Assembly (NCBI RefSeq): GCF_028858725.1
Contig: NC_084767.1
Location: 32,766,895-32,830,894, forward strand
Direction of reading: 5' to 3'
DNA from: Colius striatus
Taxonomy: Eukaryota > Chordata > Aves > Coliiformes > Coliidae
DNA: 64,000 nucleotides
This document shows positions 36,401 to 56,695 of this stretch, piece after piece (the stretch's first letter is position 1; each line of letters starts with the position of its first letter). Made by a program: the position numbers and the translations under genes. The notes beneath the pieces are model-generated. The model made no database searches. It saw only the letters and a list, made by a program, of their open reading frames with translations, and was not told where the DNA came from.

Positions 36401-38789
36401 CAGCCTTTATCAAAATATACACTCCATTACCATACATGTAGTTCTAATTGGCAACGTTTGGAGTGTAATACTATTCAATATGAAAAAAGAAAGAAGAATT
36501 GGATTCTGTACTGAATTAGGCTGGGTTTTTTTTCATTTCTTATTGTATTTTTTGCAGATTTTGCTTGCCCTGTGCAGCTTTATTTCTAGTTACTTTAACA
36601 CTCTCATGCATGTCAGGTCTCTCTATTACAGTTGGAGATCTCTTTGTTCTTTTCTGAGCAAGAAAAAAGGCAAGTTAAAAACTACTTTTCACAGCATTCC
36701 AAACTCGAGCATTTTTACTGAGGCTTTTTAAGTTGCCATTTAAAACTTTACTCTTCAGTCTAAAACAGAGTATTTCCACTTAAGCTATGTAACTGAAACA
36801 ATTTCAAACCCTTTTGAGACCTTTCAAGTCATGTCATTAACACATCAATCAACAAGTTTACAAACAATACAAAGATGTCAAAAAACTTCCAAGACAATTA
36901 AGTAACAACCAACTTACTTCCGAAAATCAGTCACGAACTGAAAAAGATTGGCTAGATGTCAAAAGAAAAATAATCAAGCTGTTCAGATAATACTGTCATG
37001 TTGGGAAAGACAGTGTTACATGATCATACTCGGTTATACATATTTTTTTATGTAACTACCTACACCTCCCCACTTAGAATCTGTTCTGATAAAATACGGA
37101 TCAAAACACATACAACTGGAAGCGTGTCAATGTTTTCATGAAAGTCAATGGACCATCGTTTGCTTCACTAAATAAGAAATCTTTAAAAAACAATGATGGT
37201 ATTATTTTATTACTAAGAATTGAAGCAATACAATAGGCAGAGCACTGTGGTGGGCAGTACTCATTTGGGTAGCATCTCACATACACAAACCTTATGAATG
37301 TCACAGCATATAAACAAAAGACAAGAAAATTCCTGTATTTTTACAGAAATGTTGCAGAATTCTAAAAAATCAAATCGATTTTTTTTTTTTTAAAGTGGGG
37401 ACAACAGTTTAACCTTTTCTTCACCCATAAACACCGACTAAGTCCCTAGTGTTAGAGACTACATTAATCTCACTTCTTTGGAAGATGATGCCTTCAATTT
37501 GAAAAGTCTTTTTGGTTCAAAACTTGCCACTCTCAAAGGTGACAAATACCTGGGCACCCTGCCTAGCTCACGGTGTACAACCAGTAGTTTATCCATTAGT
37601 GAATTATGGATGTAAATTCAGCATAAAATGCAGTAATCATACACAGACGCATAAGAAATAAAACCAAAACATACAAAGCAGTACAATTCCAAGAATTACT
37701 CTCCCTGCCTTAAGATACTTAAGAGCAGGGCAAACCAGAGACACCATCTAAGAAGGAAGCTTGGATTCAAGGTACTAAGACCTAGAAGCAGTAGTGAACT
37801 CAGCCAATGCACTACCTCTGAGAATATCACTTCCTAGTAAAGTCCTTGCACATTAAACTGATCAGAGATCAGTTTTCCTACCAAACAGACAGCCGGCAGG
37901 AAGCCTCTGTGCTAAAATGGCAGCTGAAATGCTTCAGACCTCACTCTTTTTTCCCTTCCTCCGGGACATTCTTCTGAGGACGTACCACGTCGTCACGATG
38001 CGAAGCAAGAGCTCAAGGCCATATAGGCTTTTAGCCGGAACACCCGCTCGCTCACCTTCCCTCTCTGGCCTCCCGTTCACTGCGGACTCAGGCCAAAGGG
38101 CTCAGGAGAAAGTATGTCTGTTACTGACACTGTCGCAGCGAAACTGCGGAGGAGTACAGTGTGATGTTTGCTGAAGGCCTGGGGAGCGCTCGACGCGAGC
38201 GCCAGACGGTGACCGGGGCCGCGGGGGCGGGGAGCTGTGTGCAAAGATCGGGAGGCAGAGGCGAGGGGAAGCCCACGAATGGACTTTCGGGGAAGTGCTG
38301 ATCAGCATCGGCGTCGCTGGCGGCAAACAGTATCCCAGGAGGGAACCGTGCCCCTGCGACACGGTCGCCCCGTCAGCAAAACCGGAGCCAACCCCCCGCC
38401 CCCCCCCCCCCCCTTCACTTCACATCCCTCCCTCTGCGCGGGGCTGGCAACCAATACTCCTTGCCCCCCACGCGTGCACAGCAAGACCCCTCGCTCTGGT
38501 CAGTCTCTCGCCTGCCCCCGCAGTCCCATCCTTTCAGGCCGCGAGCGCGAGGCAGCGGCTCGGGCGTGGCGGTGACACAAGCGAAGACGCCATTACAAAC
38601 AGGCCGGGCTCAGCCCGCCCGCCGCGCAGCCAGCTCACCAGGTCCCCGCCCAAGCAGCCGGCCCTGAAACTGCCTAGAGTCGGGGACAGACACAGTCAGA
38701 ACACAATGGCCGAGCTCGCAGCTACGAGGACGCCGCTGCAAGGGCTTTTCCATCTTTTTACCTTCGTGGGTCTTGGCGATCTTCGCCAT
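15283..38789 (-). CDS. SF3B1: SF3B1, splicing factor 3b subunit 1 (U2 snRNP), complete coding span
   Basis: SF3B1 is the large scaffold of the SF3b complex. Within the U2 snRNP in the nucleus it clamps the U2-branch-site duplex and holds the branch-point adenosine. Twenty-five coding exons were placed, all with GT-AG introns, summing to 3,906 nt with no frame break (1,301 residues; human has 1,304). The N-terminal third carries TP-rich repeats and RW-type UHM-ligand motifs (about residues 190-340). The SF3B6/p14-binding segment follows (about 370-415), then the HEAT-repeat superhelix from about residue 510 to the end. The three missing residues relative to human fall in exons 3, 6 and 7, all in the disordered N-terminal part. 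The start codon has a strong context (A at -3, G at +4). Apart from the mobile elements and tandem repeats listed, the introns show nothing else recognisable. Family and exon structure are near certain. Confidence 0.98.
15442..17196 (-). other. SF3B1: SF3B1 intron 24
   Basis: A 1,755-nt intron with donor GTATGT and acceptor TAG. Its centre holds the CR1 fragment at 16273-16767. The rest is AT-rich with nothing recognised. Confidence 0.9.
16273..16767 (-). mobile_element. CR1 LINE, 3' fragment
   Basis: About 495 bp matching the 3' part of CR1, oriented like SF3B1. The left edge shows the CR1 3' end on the minus strand (GGTCCCTTCCAATCC then ATTCTATGATT). A short open frame (16341-16574) reads residues such as [15 protein letters not shown]-like text typical of the end of the CR1 ORF2. 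Upstream it begins near the motif for the segment encoding 'LLERVQRRA'-type sequence. It is 5'-truncated, as is usual for CR1, and interrupted by stops. It is homologous to the end of the larger CR1 at 50700-52676. Confidence 0.93.
17197..17413 (-). CDS. SF3B1: SF3B1 exon 24
   Basis: Residues 1177-1249, from [15 protein letters not shown] to RMLQYCLQ; C-terminal HEAT repeats. The junction with exon 23 splits an Arg codon (AG|G). Confidence 0.97.
17874..18146 (-). CDS. SF3B1: SF3B1 exon 23
   Basis: Residues 1086-1176, from [15 protein letters not shown] to LLEDALMDR. This is the longest coding exon of the gene (273 nt) and covers HEAT repeats near residues 1100-1170. In human SF3B1 this repeat region lines the branch-site adenosine pocket that splice-modulator compounds contact (family knowledge). 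Confidence 0.97.
19009..19140 (-). CDS. SF3B1: SF3B1 exon 22
   Basis: Residues 1042-1085, starting [15 protein letters not shown] and ending [13 protein letters not shown] repeat. The first base completes an Arg codon from exon 21. Confidence 0.97.
19566..19686 (-). CDS. SF3B1: SF3B1 exon 21
   Basis: Residues 1002-1041, [16 protein letters not shown] to [10 protein letters not shown]. It is separated from exon 20 by an 85-nt intron. Confidence 0.97.
19772..19883 (-). CDS. SF3B1: SF3B1 exon 20
   Basis: Residues 965-1001, [16 protein letters not shown] to KAIVNVI; HEAT repeat. It is flanked by two of the gene's shortest introns (85 and 92 nt). Confidence 0.97.
19976..20158 (-). CDS. SF3B1: SF3B1 exon 19
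   Basis: Residues 904-964, [16 protein letters not shown] to AVVMKTCQE; phase 0 at both ends. Confidence 0.97.
20413..20634 (-). CDS. SF3B1: SF3B1 exon 18
   Basis: Residues 830-903, [16 protein letters not shown] to YAFQEQTTE; phase 0 at both ends. It includes the segment equivalent to human K/E-rich positions near 866-902, which are occasional cancer mutation sites; the residues read as normal. Confidence 0.97.
21028..21153 (-). CDS. SF3B1: SF3B1 exon 17
   Basis: Residues 788-829, [15 protein letters not shown] to LDRRNYRQ; phase 0 at both ends. Confidence 0.97.
21298..21444 (-). CDS. SF3B1: SF3B1 exon 16
   Basis: Residues 739-787, [16 protein letters not shown] to EEMKKIVLK. The first Gly is the equivalent of human G742, another recurrent mutation site. 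Confidence 0.97.
21533..21678 (-). CDS. SF3B1: SF3B1 exon 15 (contains the K700-equivalent codon)
   Basis: Residues 690-738, [15 protein letters not shown] to GIRQHRGK. The lysine of QQKVR is residue 697 here and aligns with human K700, the commonest SF3B1 mutation site in myelodysplasia. Its codon is AAG at 21656-21658 on the minus strand, so the normal residue is present. Confidence 0.97.
21929..22199 (-). CDS. SF3B1: SF3B1 exon 14 (hotspot HEAT repeats)
   Basis: Residues 600-689, [16 protein letters not shown] to LVEIIEH. It contains the equivalents of human E622, R625, H662 and K666 (here E619, R622, H659, K663), and all are the normal residues. These loops contact the intron near the branch site in known structures. 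Confidence 0.97.
22326..22412 (-). CDS. SF3B1: SF3B1 exon 13
   Basis: Residues 571-599, [16 protein letters not shown] to IISNLAK; the second-shortest internal coding exon (87 nt; only exon 5 is shorter), phase 0 at both ends. Confidence 0.97.
22810..22989 (-). CDS. SF3B1: SF3B1 exon 12
   Basis: Residues 511-570, [16 protein letters not shown] to [10 protein letters not shown]; first clear HEAT repeats. Confidence 0.97.
23609..23710 (-). CDS. SF3B1: SF3B1 exon 11
   Basis: Residues 477-510, [16 protein letters not shown] to NGTPPMRK; a charged linker before the HEAT domain. Confidence 0.97.
23802..23999 (-). CDS. SF3B1: SF3B1 exon 10 (end of SF3B6-binding region)
   Basis: Residues 411-476, [16 protein letters not shown] to DIQYFDKLL. 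Together with exon 9 it forms the peptide that binds SF3B6 (p14) in the human complex. Confidence 0.97.
24678..24799 (-). CDS. SF3B1: SF3B1 exon 9 (SF3B6-binding region)
   Basis: Residues 370-410, [16 protein letters not shown] to AMFPEGYK. The amphipathic [13 protein letters not shown] segment is the core SF3B6-binding helix known in human. Confidence 0.97.
25207..25419 (-). CDS. SF3B1: SF3B1 exon 8 (TP-rich)
   Basis: Residues 299-369, [16 protein letters not shown] to NMATPTP. It is rich in TP sites, which are cyclin-dependent kinase targets in human, and carries one UHM-ligand motif, [10 protein letters not shown]. Confidence 0.97.
25848..25872. repeat. Short tandem duplication in SF3B1 intron 7
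   Basis: Two adjacent copies of a 12-bp unit of the form CAAAACGTATCA, with one base of difference. Probably a replication-slippage duplication. Confidence 0.6.
26177..26411 (-). CDS. SF3B1: SF3B1 exon 7 (UHM-ligand motifs, TPG repeats)
   Basis: Residues 221-298, [16 protein letters not shown] to WDETPKTER. It holds the SLRWDE and ARKNRWDE ligand motifs, which bind UHM domains such as that of U2AF2, and several TPG repeats. Where human reads GRGDTPG this gene reads GRDTPG, one Gly shorter. Confidence 0.97.
26434..26487. repeat. 18-bp tandem repeat, three copies, in SF3B1 intron 6 branch-point region
   Basis: Units at 26434-26451, 26452-26469 and 26470-26487 all begin TATTAATCTC. Units 1 and 2 differ at two positions, and units 2 and 3 at three. 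On the SF3B1 strand the array lies 23-76 nt upstream of exon 7. Each unit contains TTAAT, which fits the vertebrate branch-point pattern yUnAy. Confidence 0.9.
26592..26759 (-). CDS. SF3B1: SF3B1 exon 6
   Basis: Residues 165-220, [16 protein letters not shown] to SSWDQAE. It contains the basic SKRKRRWDQ motif, a UHM-ligand/nuclear-localisation type sequence, and reads NGAASQ where human has one more Ala. Confidence 0.97.
26760..27943 (-). other. SF3B1: SF3B1 intron 5
   Basis: A 1,184-nt AT-rich intron with donor GTATGT and acceptor CAG. No repeat, RNA gene or extra exon was recognised. Confidence 0.85.
27944..28023 (-). CDS. SF3B1: SF3B1 exon 5
   Basis: Residues 138-164, [16 protein letters not shown] to QHLTKEE; the first two bases complete a Gly codon from exon 4. 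Confidence 0.97.
28024..29864 (-). other. SF3B1: SF3B1 intron 4
   Basis: 1,841 nt, AT-rich, including an A/C-rich patch near 28,620-28,650. Nothing else was recognised. Confidence 0.85.
29865..29979 (-). CDS. SF3B1: SF3B1 exon 4
   Basis: Residues 100-137, [16 protein letters not shown] to PERLDPFAD; a highly charged segment of the N-terminal region. Confidence 0.97.
30665..30766 (-). CDS. SF3B1: SF3B1 exon 3
   Basis: Residues 66-99, [16 protein letters not shown] to IPQSTEQ. The serine stretch after the acidic run is one residue shorter than in human (YPSTS). Confidence 0.97.
31255..31259. repeat. Target-site duplication, left copy
   Basis: CAATG immediately before the TG that starts the LTR. 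It is identical to the right copy at 31888-31892. Confidence 0.85.
31260..31887 (+). mobile_element. Solo LTR of an endogenous retrovirus (ERVL-like by duplication length)
   Basis: A 628-bp element that starts TGT and ends ACA, the canonical retroviral LTR termini, and is flanked by identical CAATG target duplications. A TATA box (TATATAAG, 31497-31504) sits about 240 bp in. It is followed by a pyrimidine-rich leader and a variant polyadenylation hexamer AGTAAA at 31681-31686, which gives the U3-R-U5 order on the plus strand. There is no internal viral sequence, primer-binding site or second LTR, so this is a recombined solo LTR with no coding capacity. It lies antisense inside SF3B1 intron 2. 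A 5-bp duplication favours an ERVL-type origin, but that class call is inference. Confidence 0.88.
31497..31504 (+). promoter_or_regulatory. LTR TATA box
   Basis: TATATAAG inside the solo LTR, positioned as the core promoter of the former provirus. Any transcript started here would run antisense to SF3B1 towards exon 1. Activity is unknown. Confidence 0.6.
31888..31892. repeat. Target-site duplication, right copy
   Basis: CAATG immediately after the ACA terminus of the LTR, matching 31255-31259. Confidence 0.85.
32687..32853 (-). CDS. SF3B1: SF3B1 exon 2
   Basis: Residues 10-65, [16 protein letters not shown] to IAATELED. The first two bases complete an Asp codon begun by the single trailing G of exon 1. 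Confidence 0.97.
33940..33994 (+). mobile_element. CR1 LINE 3' tail remnant
   Basis: About 55 bp resembling the last bases of CR1: GGCTGGAGGGTTAGACTA corresponds to the usual GGTTGGACTAGATGA block. It is followed by CAACCTCAATGATTCTGTGATT, close to the terminal CR1 repeat. It is short and diverged, so the call rests on the terminal motif. Confidence 0.55.
38392..38413. repeat. Poly-C tract (poly-G on the SF3B1 transcript strand)
   Basis: Six C, a single G, then fifteen C on the plus strand. It lies 350-370 nt into SF3B1 intron 1, so the nascent transcript carries a long G-run. Confidence 0.9.
38762..38789 (-). CDS. SF3B1: SF3B1 exon 1 coding part
   Basis: Start codon at 38787-38789, residues MAKIAKTHE plus one base, then donor GTAAAA. 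The context ACAAAATGGCG has A at -3 and G at +4. It matches the conserved SF3B1 N-terminus exactly, which fixes the start. The 5' UTR continues to the right for an unknown, probably short distance. Confidence 0.96.
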
Positions 38790-39180
38790 TTTGTCCAGAG
38801 CGAACAACGCCGAGACGGAACTGGCGCGGCCCCGCCACTTCCGCTACGAGGAGGCGGGCCGAGAAGCCAACGCGCAAGCGCCGTCACGCGGCAAACGGGC
38901 GCTGAGCGCCGCGGCCACGCCCCGCCCGCCGCGCGACCCGGGCAGCGGGCAGCGAATGGGCTGAGGAGACCGGTAGAGGTCCGGCCTGGACAGGATAGCA
39001 AAGGAGGCAGGGGGCTGAGGCGGGACGGGCCGCGGGGCCGGCGTGGGGGGGCTGAGGGCAGGGAGCGTGTCAGGGAATCTCTCTGTGGCGCAGTGGGAAA
39101 CGGTGGCTAGCGCTGCTCCTGGCGCTGGTCTCGGGAGAAGCAGCCGCCGGGAGTGGGGAGAGAAGGACAAGGTTCAGAAG

Positions 39181-42100
39181 GAGTCTTGAGCTATTTGCAG
39201 TATGGGGCAGGTGAACGGAGTGAAGTGCAGTCAACTCCACTGCCTCCAAAGTATTGTACCCGTGCTGATGCATGTCTTTTTACACCCCTTGGGTTTATCT
39301 GTGTAAATGTAGTGATCCTCTCTTGTGCTTTTCAGGCCAATTCAGAAGGAACAATGTGGCCTTCACACAAGAGTAAGAAGCTATTAGGTATCTGAAGGTA
39401 TGAACACTCTTTCTTAGTTATGTTCATTCTAGCGAATGGCACTCTTTCCAGTGTCTGGCTACAAGCTGTCATGTTCATTTGAGACACCAGAAGATGATGA
39501 TGCTTCCACTATACAGTGTAGACAGGCAAGATGCAATTATCAAACATGTTACTATTCCCCAAAAACTTGTTTTTCACAGAAACTGGTCTCTTCCTGATCC
39601 CCCAGGAATTTGTATTATCTGCTATGTTTGCAAAAGTGCTTGACCTTTGTTTCTTCTTATCATTGTAGCTGGCCCAATACCAACAGTTGAATTTCTAGAT
39701 AGCAGAATAAAGCATGTATGTATATGTATACTTGACACAAGATGGGGGCATAATTGGATGAAGGCACTTGAGGCAGATCAAGTCTATTCAGTATTTTAGT
39801 AAGGCCTTGGAAAAGGTAATGGAAGCTATGTTTCTGTGATTGGCAGATGACACAACTGGCCAAAGCCTCTAGCAGGTGGAAGAAGGAATTCAGAACCATA
39901 TTAATCCATAACAGAAATCTAAGATCAAGGAGGTGGACTTGAAAGCAAAACATACTACATACCAGAATTTGAAATCAATTATATGAATTCAAAATAATCA
40001 GAAAGTGATCACATGTGGATAGCAAATCAAAGTTGAATGTCTATCAGTAACAACATGCTGCAGCAGAGTAAATAAATCTAATACTAGGCCATTAAAAGTG
40101 GCATTGCATATAAAACCCGGGAAGCAATTGTTTCACTTGGCACAGGCAAAGCCTCTGATAGAGTACATGACAATGGAGTTCTGTTTGGAACCATGTAGTT
40201 CAACAATGACATGGACAAAACATAGACTAGAAGAGAGTAGGAGGATCAGAGGTTTATGAAACATGATCTAGGTGGGAATGTAAACAGAAATTGTTTAGCT
40301 GTTCTGGAATAACTATCCTTATGCAGCTTCCACATTTCCTTTGGAAATGATTAACTTTTTCCCCTGTTCTGTCTGTATTATACACATATTTCAACATCAC
40401 TGTCTACAGCATACATCACAACAGAATGGGGTTGATTCTGTTCACATGCAAAGCCCTGGAAACTCTCTGCTATAGTAAATTTTTAATTCTCTTGACTTTG
40501 AGTAGTAGCAAGCACAGACCTACGTAAAACACGAAGGCTAGCCACACAATCAAAGTTCAAAGTCCATAATTGCTTAATTTTACAGCACACTAATAATATT
40601 TCATAACAGTGCAACATGTAATCTTACACAGCTTGTTTACTATTGTGCAGTTTTATTGTACAACTACTATATTTCTAATTTCCTCAGAAGTCTTTCCAAC
40701 ACATAACGTTGAGTCACCTTGAGAAGTTCCGGTAAGTTAAAATGTATCATGAGTTTATCTCCCCTTTTTGCAAATAAACTCGTGATGGTAAAACTCACTA
40801 CTCAGTAATCATTCCCCTCATGCAAGACAGTGGTTAGCATCATGGCTTTTTCAGGACTGTGTTGGAGAAAATAAAGCCAAGGTTGTGTATTTTCTGTGAA
40901 AATGAATACTCGACCAATCAATTGATCTATATATTTACCTATCTTTGCTTTGTAATGTTTAGTTTGCAGAAATTTGCTGAACAGTTCTACTTGTAAATAT
41001 TTTATGTAACTACATGTATGCAAATGTTCTGAGTGACTGGCATTTGAAGGTACAGAGGCTCTTCTGGTTCTCCTCTTCATGTTATGAAACAGACAGGATG
41101 CATTTCTAGAAGGACACACTCGCACATACTCATGGGCCACAAAAGGAGCTATTTACTTAGCTGCCCAGGGACATGGGAGGGTAAGGTTGAGGCACACAGT
41201 AATTCCCTACTGCAGGAATTCAATGCGTGTAACTATTTTAAGTAAATGTCACATGCTTGGGTTCACTGTGAAGATCAATTTGCAGTAACTTTCTCTTATT
41301 TCTCCAGCCTGACTTCCAACTTACGTTAGGCAGAACAGCTGTGATGTTTCATTTCCTCTGTTATTAAATGGAATGGAGCTGAGAGGTTGCAATCCCAAGG
41401 ACCACTTTTATATAGGAGTTCCAGAGTATGCCATTTCCTGCAGAAGTGGGAGTTCTGTTTTGCAAAGGGAATTGCACTATGATGAAGCATTGTGAAGTAC
41501 TTGTGTCTCATCTCCCCTCCCATGCCAAATTCTGTATGTTGCCCCAGGTCCTTTAATTTGTGTCTGCCTGTCAAAGTCTTGAATCCCAATATATTTACTT
41601 TTGCCTCCTGAGTAGTATCTCTATTGCATAGCTTCCACAGGATACGACAAGGTATCGGTGGTTTAGCAGTCCTAGTTTGCCAGCCTCAATTGCCATCCCT
41701 TTCCCTCACACATAAATGTACATACACTTCATGGAGATCCCAATATGGGTTGGAAAGAGATTAGACTTAAGAGCCCAGGAGCTTTGCAGACCTGGAATCA
41801 AACCTAAGCTACAGACCTGTGAAGTCCTGCTTTACGTAACAGATTCAGGTCCAATTTCATGGCCAGCTTAAGCTATCACTAGCTGGCACTGCTACGGCAA
41901 GAAGTATCCAGCTGCTTCACCTGTCCTTGATTGACCCTGTCTATTGTGCCAACAGAAGTTTCTGGCACTGATTCACTCAGAGAAGCCATGCTTCCTCCTG
42001 ATTCTTCCAAAAAGAGCATTTTGTGTTCAATTGCCACCCACCCACATGTGCTATAAAGAACTGCACAGTGAGCTGACATTAGCAAGAAATGTCAAATTTA

Positions 42101-43439
42101 TCCCAGGTCTGTGCATAGCTTCACATGCCAGGGACAGTTACTGACATGTATGTGTCTATTAAGGGCAAAAATTCTTAAAGAGAGTAAATATTTAACAACA
42201 GCAGCTATGTTTCAGCTCCTCAGGAACTTAAATAAAGCTTCTTGCAGAATATGAGGAAGAAAAAAACAGTATGACATACAGTCTCTTCAAGTCCCATTTT
42301 TGCTTCTAATGACAAGAAGTAAGATACAAAGGGTCCCTTTTCTGCCTGAGAAGCCAATGAGTTATAAAAACACACTTTGGATGCTAAACTTGTTGGTGGG
42401 GTTTGAATGAGGGCTGTTTCTTGTTTTGCAGTATGGTACATACATGTGCAACTTGAATACAAACCACCTACACTTTGTCTGTCACTGCTGGTAAGAACAG
42501 GTTGACCAACATAAATGAAAGAGGGGATGGGGCAGTCATTCGTGTTCCTGTAGTACTGTGAGCTCCCCCACACAAGCCTTGAGGTTAGGTTGTGGGCAGG
42601 GCAGCCTAGAATCGGGGCATTTTTTTTGTATTTCTCATTTTGCTGGGTTTTTTTTCACTTGCATTGGAGAACATGGGTCTTTACATGTTTCTAGTTTTCA
42701 TCAAGTTCAATATGAAGCACATGTACATGAAAAGTACAGCCTATCTGAAAAACACCGTATCACGATGTGATGAAGTAGAGCTACTGCCATTAGTTTGTTA
42801 CCCAAATTGGTGGTGTTCTTGTTTATTAACGAGTGCTTTTGCAAGGACACTAAGATCATGAGGACTTTTCTTAAGAGGACGTTGTTTTGTTCATGAATCT
42901 CCATTTCCATGCATTCAGTGTTCAGCTGCCTTAAATATAATAGTTTAATGTGTGCATTTAATTGAGTGTGAATGGGTTCATCACATAGTTAAAAGAGACA
43001 TTGATGAAAACATACCCAAGCTGTTTACCTTCTAGTGTGATGCAGCCCAGATACTTGTTCATGTGAACACTAAAGTAGTATGTCTCCGTTCAAGAGGTGA
43101 AGAGACCACCAGGAACTAATTGAAGAGTAGCATTTCACAGAAAAAGTTTGCACACTTACTTTTAAGTAACTTGTGCAACACATGATGTTACACATAACAT
43201 ATGAGACAAATGACATTTAAAAGAGTAGTTCTTAAATTTCAGGAGACCTGCAAAATGTGCTTTTGTTGAGGGCGGCAGTGTTTTTTAGGTGAATCACGAG
43301 AAAGCATAAGTAACAATAAGAATTCTTCGCCTTGATGTGTATTAAAACGACACTATGCGATTATAGCCAGGTCTATGGAGCTGCCTCCAAGTTTTAATGA
43401 CGTAGATTGTTCCAGCCTCAAGCAGAAGCAGGCTAATCC
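39181..43439. other. Intergenic region between divergent SF3B1 and COQ10B
   Basis: About 4.2 kb of AT-rich DNA between the two CpG-rich promoters. An old L3/CR1-like relic lies at about 39775-40320. No exon or RNA gene is supported. Short open frames on both strands are at chance length. Confidence 0.8.
39775..40320 (+). mobile_element. Ancient L3/CR1-like LINE relic (reverse transcriptase region)
   Basis: Order-preserving resemblance to the L3 branch of the CR1 superfamily, with many stops and indels. A GCAGATGACACAACTGG block corresponds to the ADDT part of the polymerase motif (about 39,845). An ATGCTGCAGCAG...AATACTAGGCC block follows, then AAAACCCGGGAAGCAATTGT (the 'TREAIV' segment, about 40,115). 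The last block is GATCAGAGGTTTATGAAACATG (about 40,245). Divergence is far greater than in the other CR1 copies, consistent with an insertion older than bird diversification. The edges are approximate. Confidence 0.7.
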
Positions 43440-43968
43440 CCAGATAGCTGCGCATCAGGGAAGGTGCGGCGAGGCACAGCAAGGCGCATTTGCCTGCCCG
43501 GCTGCTGCCACCGCGAAGGGTTCTTCCCGGCTGCTTCGGTACGGGGGCAGCCTAGCCTGCCTCAGCGTTTCCAGCGGGCGGTCTGTCAGCCCTCACCCCC
43601 CCGTCGTCGGTCATTCGCGCTGCCGGGCGGCGCGGCAGAAGCGAGGCAGGCCGCCCGCCCCCGCCGCTACTGCCGCCACCTCCCCCTCGCTCTGCGGGGT
43701 GGTGCAAGGGCAGGCGGCGTGCACAAGCCCAATTATAGCTGTGCGCGCAGCTCGCGGGCCGCCGCGCCAATCAGGTGAAGGGGCCTCTCCTCCCTCCTCC
43801 CTCCGCCCGCGCTGTCCCGTGACTGCGCCCCGGTCCCCCGGCCTGCCGGCGCCGGCCCCCGCACAGCGATAGGCGGTTGGGCCGCGCGGGGGGGCGCGGT
43901 TGTGCGCTGGAGGCTGTTGGGCAGCGTGCGGGGGCGGGCGGGGCAGCCGGCGAGGAGCGGGGCCCGTG

Positions 43969-55936
<11,968 letters not shown>

Positions 55937-56689
55937 AAGGGAAAATTGTAACAACCTTCACTTGAAACTTGTTTATACACTTCATTTGTAGGAGAGGTGC
56001 CATGCTCTCCCTCGGGGGCAGACACTTCATATGGGCTTTGTGTGATTTTATACTGGACAGAACACACAGGTTCAGCTGGATATATATAGCATGTCTGAGC
56101 CACAATCATGTGCAACTTAAAGTGTTACCGGTAGCAGACAACTGGCAGCTCGTGTAACACAAGATATTGCAGGCTGCCCTTTATTAACTTGGCAGTTTGT
56201 GTAATCACAGATTAAGTTCTGCCTTATCTAAGTTTACCTTTTTTGTCAGCGTTGTAACATATTAACTCAAGTTGAAGTTGTGAATAGTGTGAATGTAACT
56301 TAACAGTATCAACTCTGGCCAAGCAGAGGGACATTTCTGTGAGTGTGGAACAGTTTGTGAAGCAGCAAGGAGCAGGTGCTTCTAATCCAAATGAATGACA
56401 AGTCAGGAGTCTCCAGCTGCTGACCTGCTGAGCTCTGACCAGCAACTGCTGTAGAAAAAAATAACACAGCCTGAACACTGGAGTCTTCAGAGATTAAACA
56501 CATAATGCAAGGAGTAATGCAAGTGCAGCGGTTTCAGCTACAACCAGCAGCTCTGGACACACGGACTTGTGGTACATCTGGCAGGCTGCTCTTGCTATGT
56601 GCCAGTTTCACTGTTACACATTGCAGTCAGGCCATAGATGCATCTTAACTAATGCGAACAATTTCCAGCTCCCTCAAAATTTTAAGACA

Positions 56690-56695
56690 AATAAA
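56690..56695 (+). terminator. COQ10B: Candidate COQ10B polyadenylation signal (proximal)
   Basis: First canonical AATAAA after the COQ10B stop codon, 754 nt downstream. Confidence 0.5.

Larger units (their letters stand above)
32854..38761 (-). other. SF3B1: SF3B1 intron 1
   Basis: A 5,908-nt first intron. Its promoter-proximal 700 bp are CpG-rich and include a C-run (G-run on the transcript). The remainder is AT-rich and holds one short CR1 tail at about 33940-33994. No extra exon was supported. Confidence 0.9.
38020..39180. promoter_or_regulatory. SF3B1: CpG-island promoter of SF3B1
   Basis: A dense CpG stretch surrounding exon 1, in contrast to the AT-rich flanks. On the minus strand upstream of the start codon there is an ETS-type AGCGGAAGTGG at 38835-38845 and an Sp/KLF box GGGCGGGGCGTG at 38916-38927. 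A CRE half-site TGACG lies near 38883-38887. No TATA box is visible. This is a typical TATA-less housekeeping promoter. The edges are estimated by eye. Confidence 0.8.

Noticed and set aside
38295-39110. Long open frame of about 270 codons on the plus strand across the SF3B1 promoter
   Set aside because: It is an artefact of very GC-rich sequence with few stops. The translation is a Pro/Arg/Gly mixture with no domain, and it overlaps SF3B1 exon 1 on the other strand.
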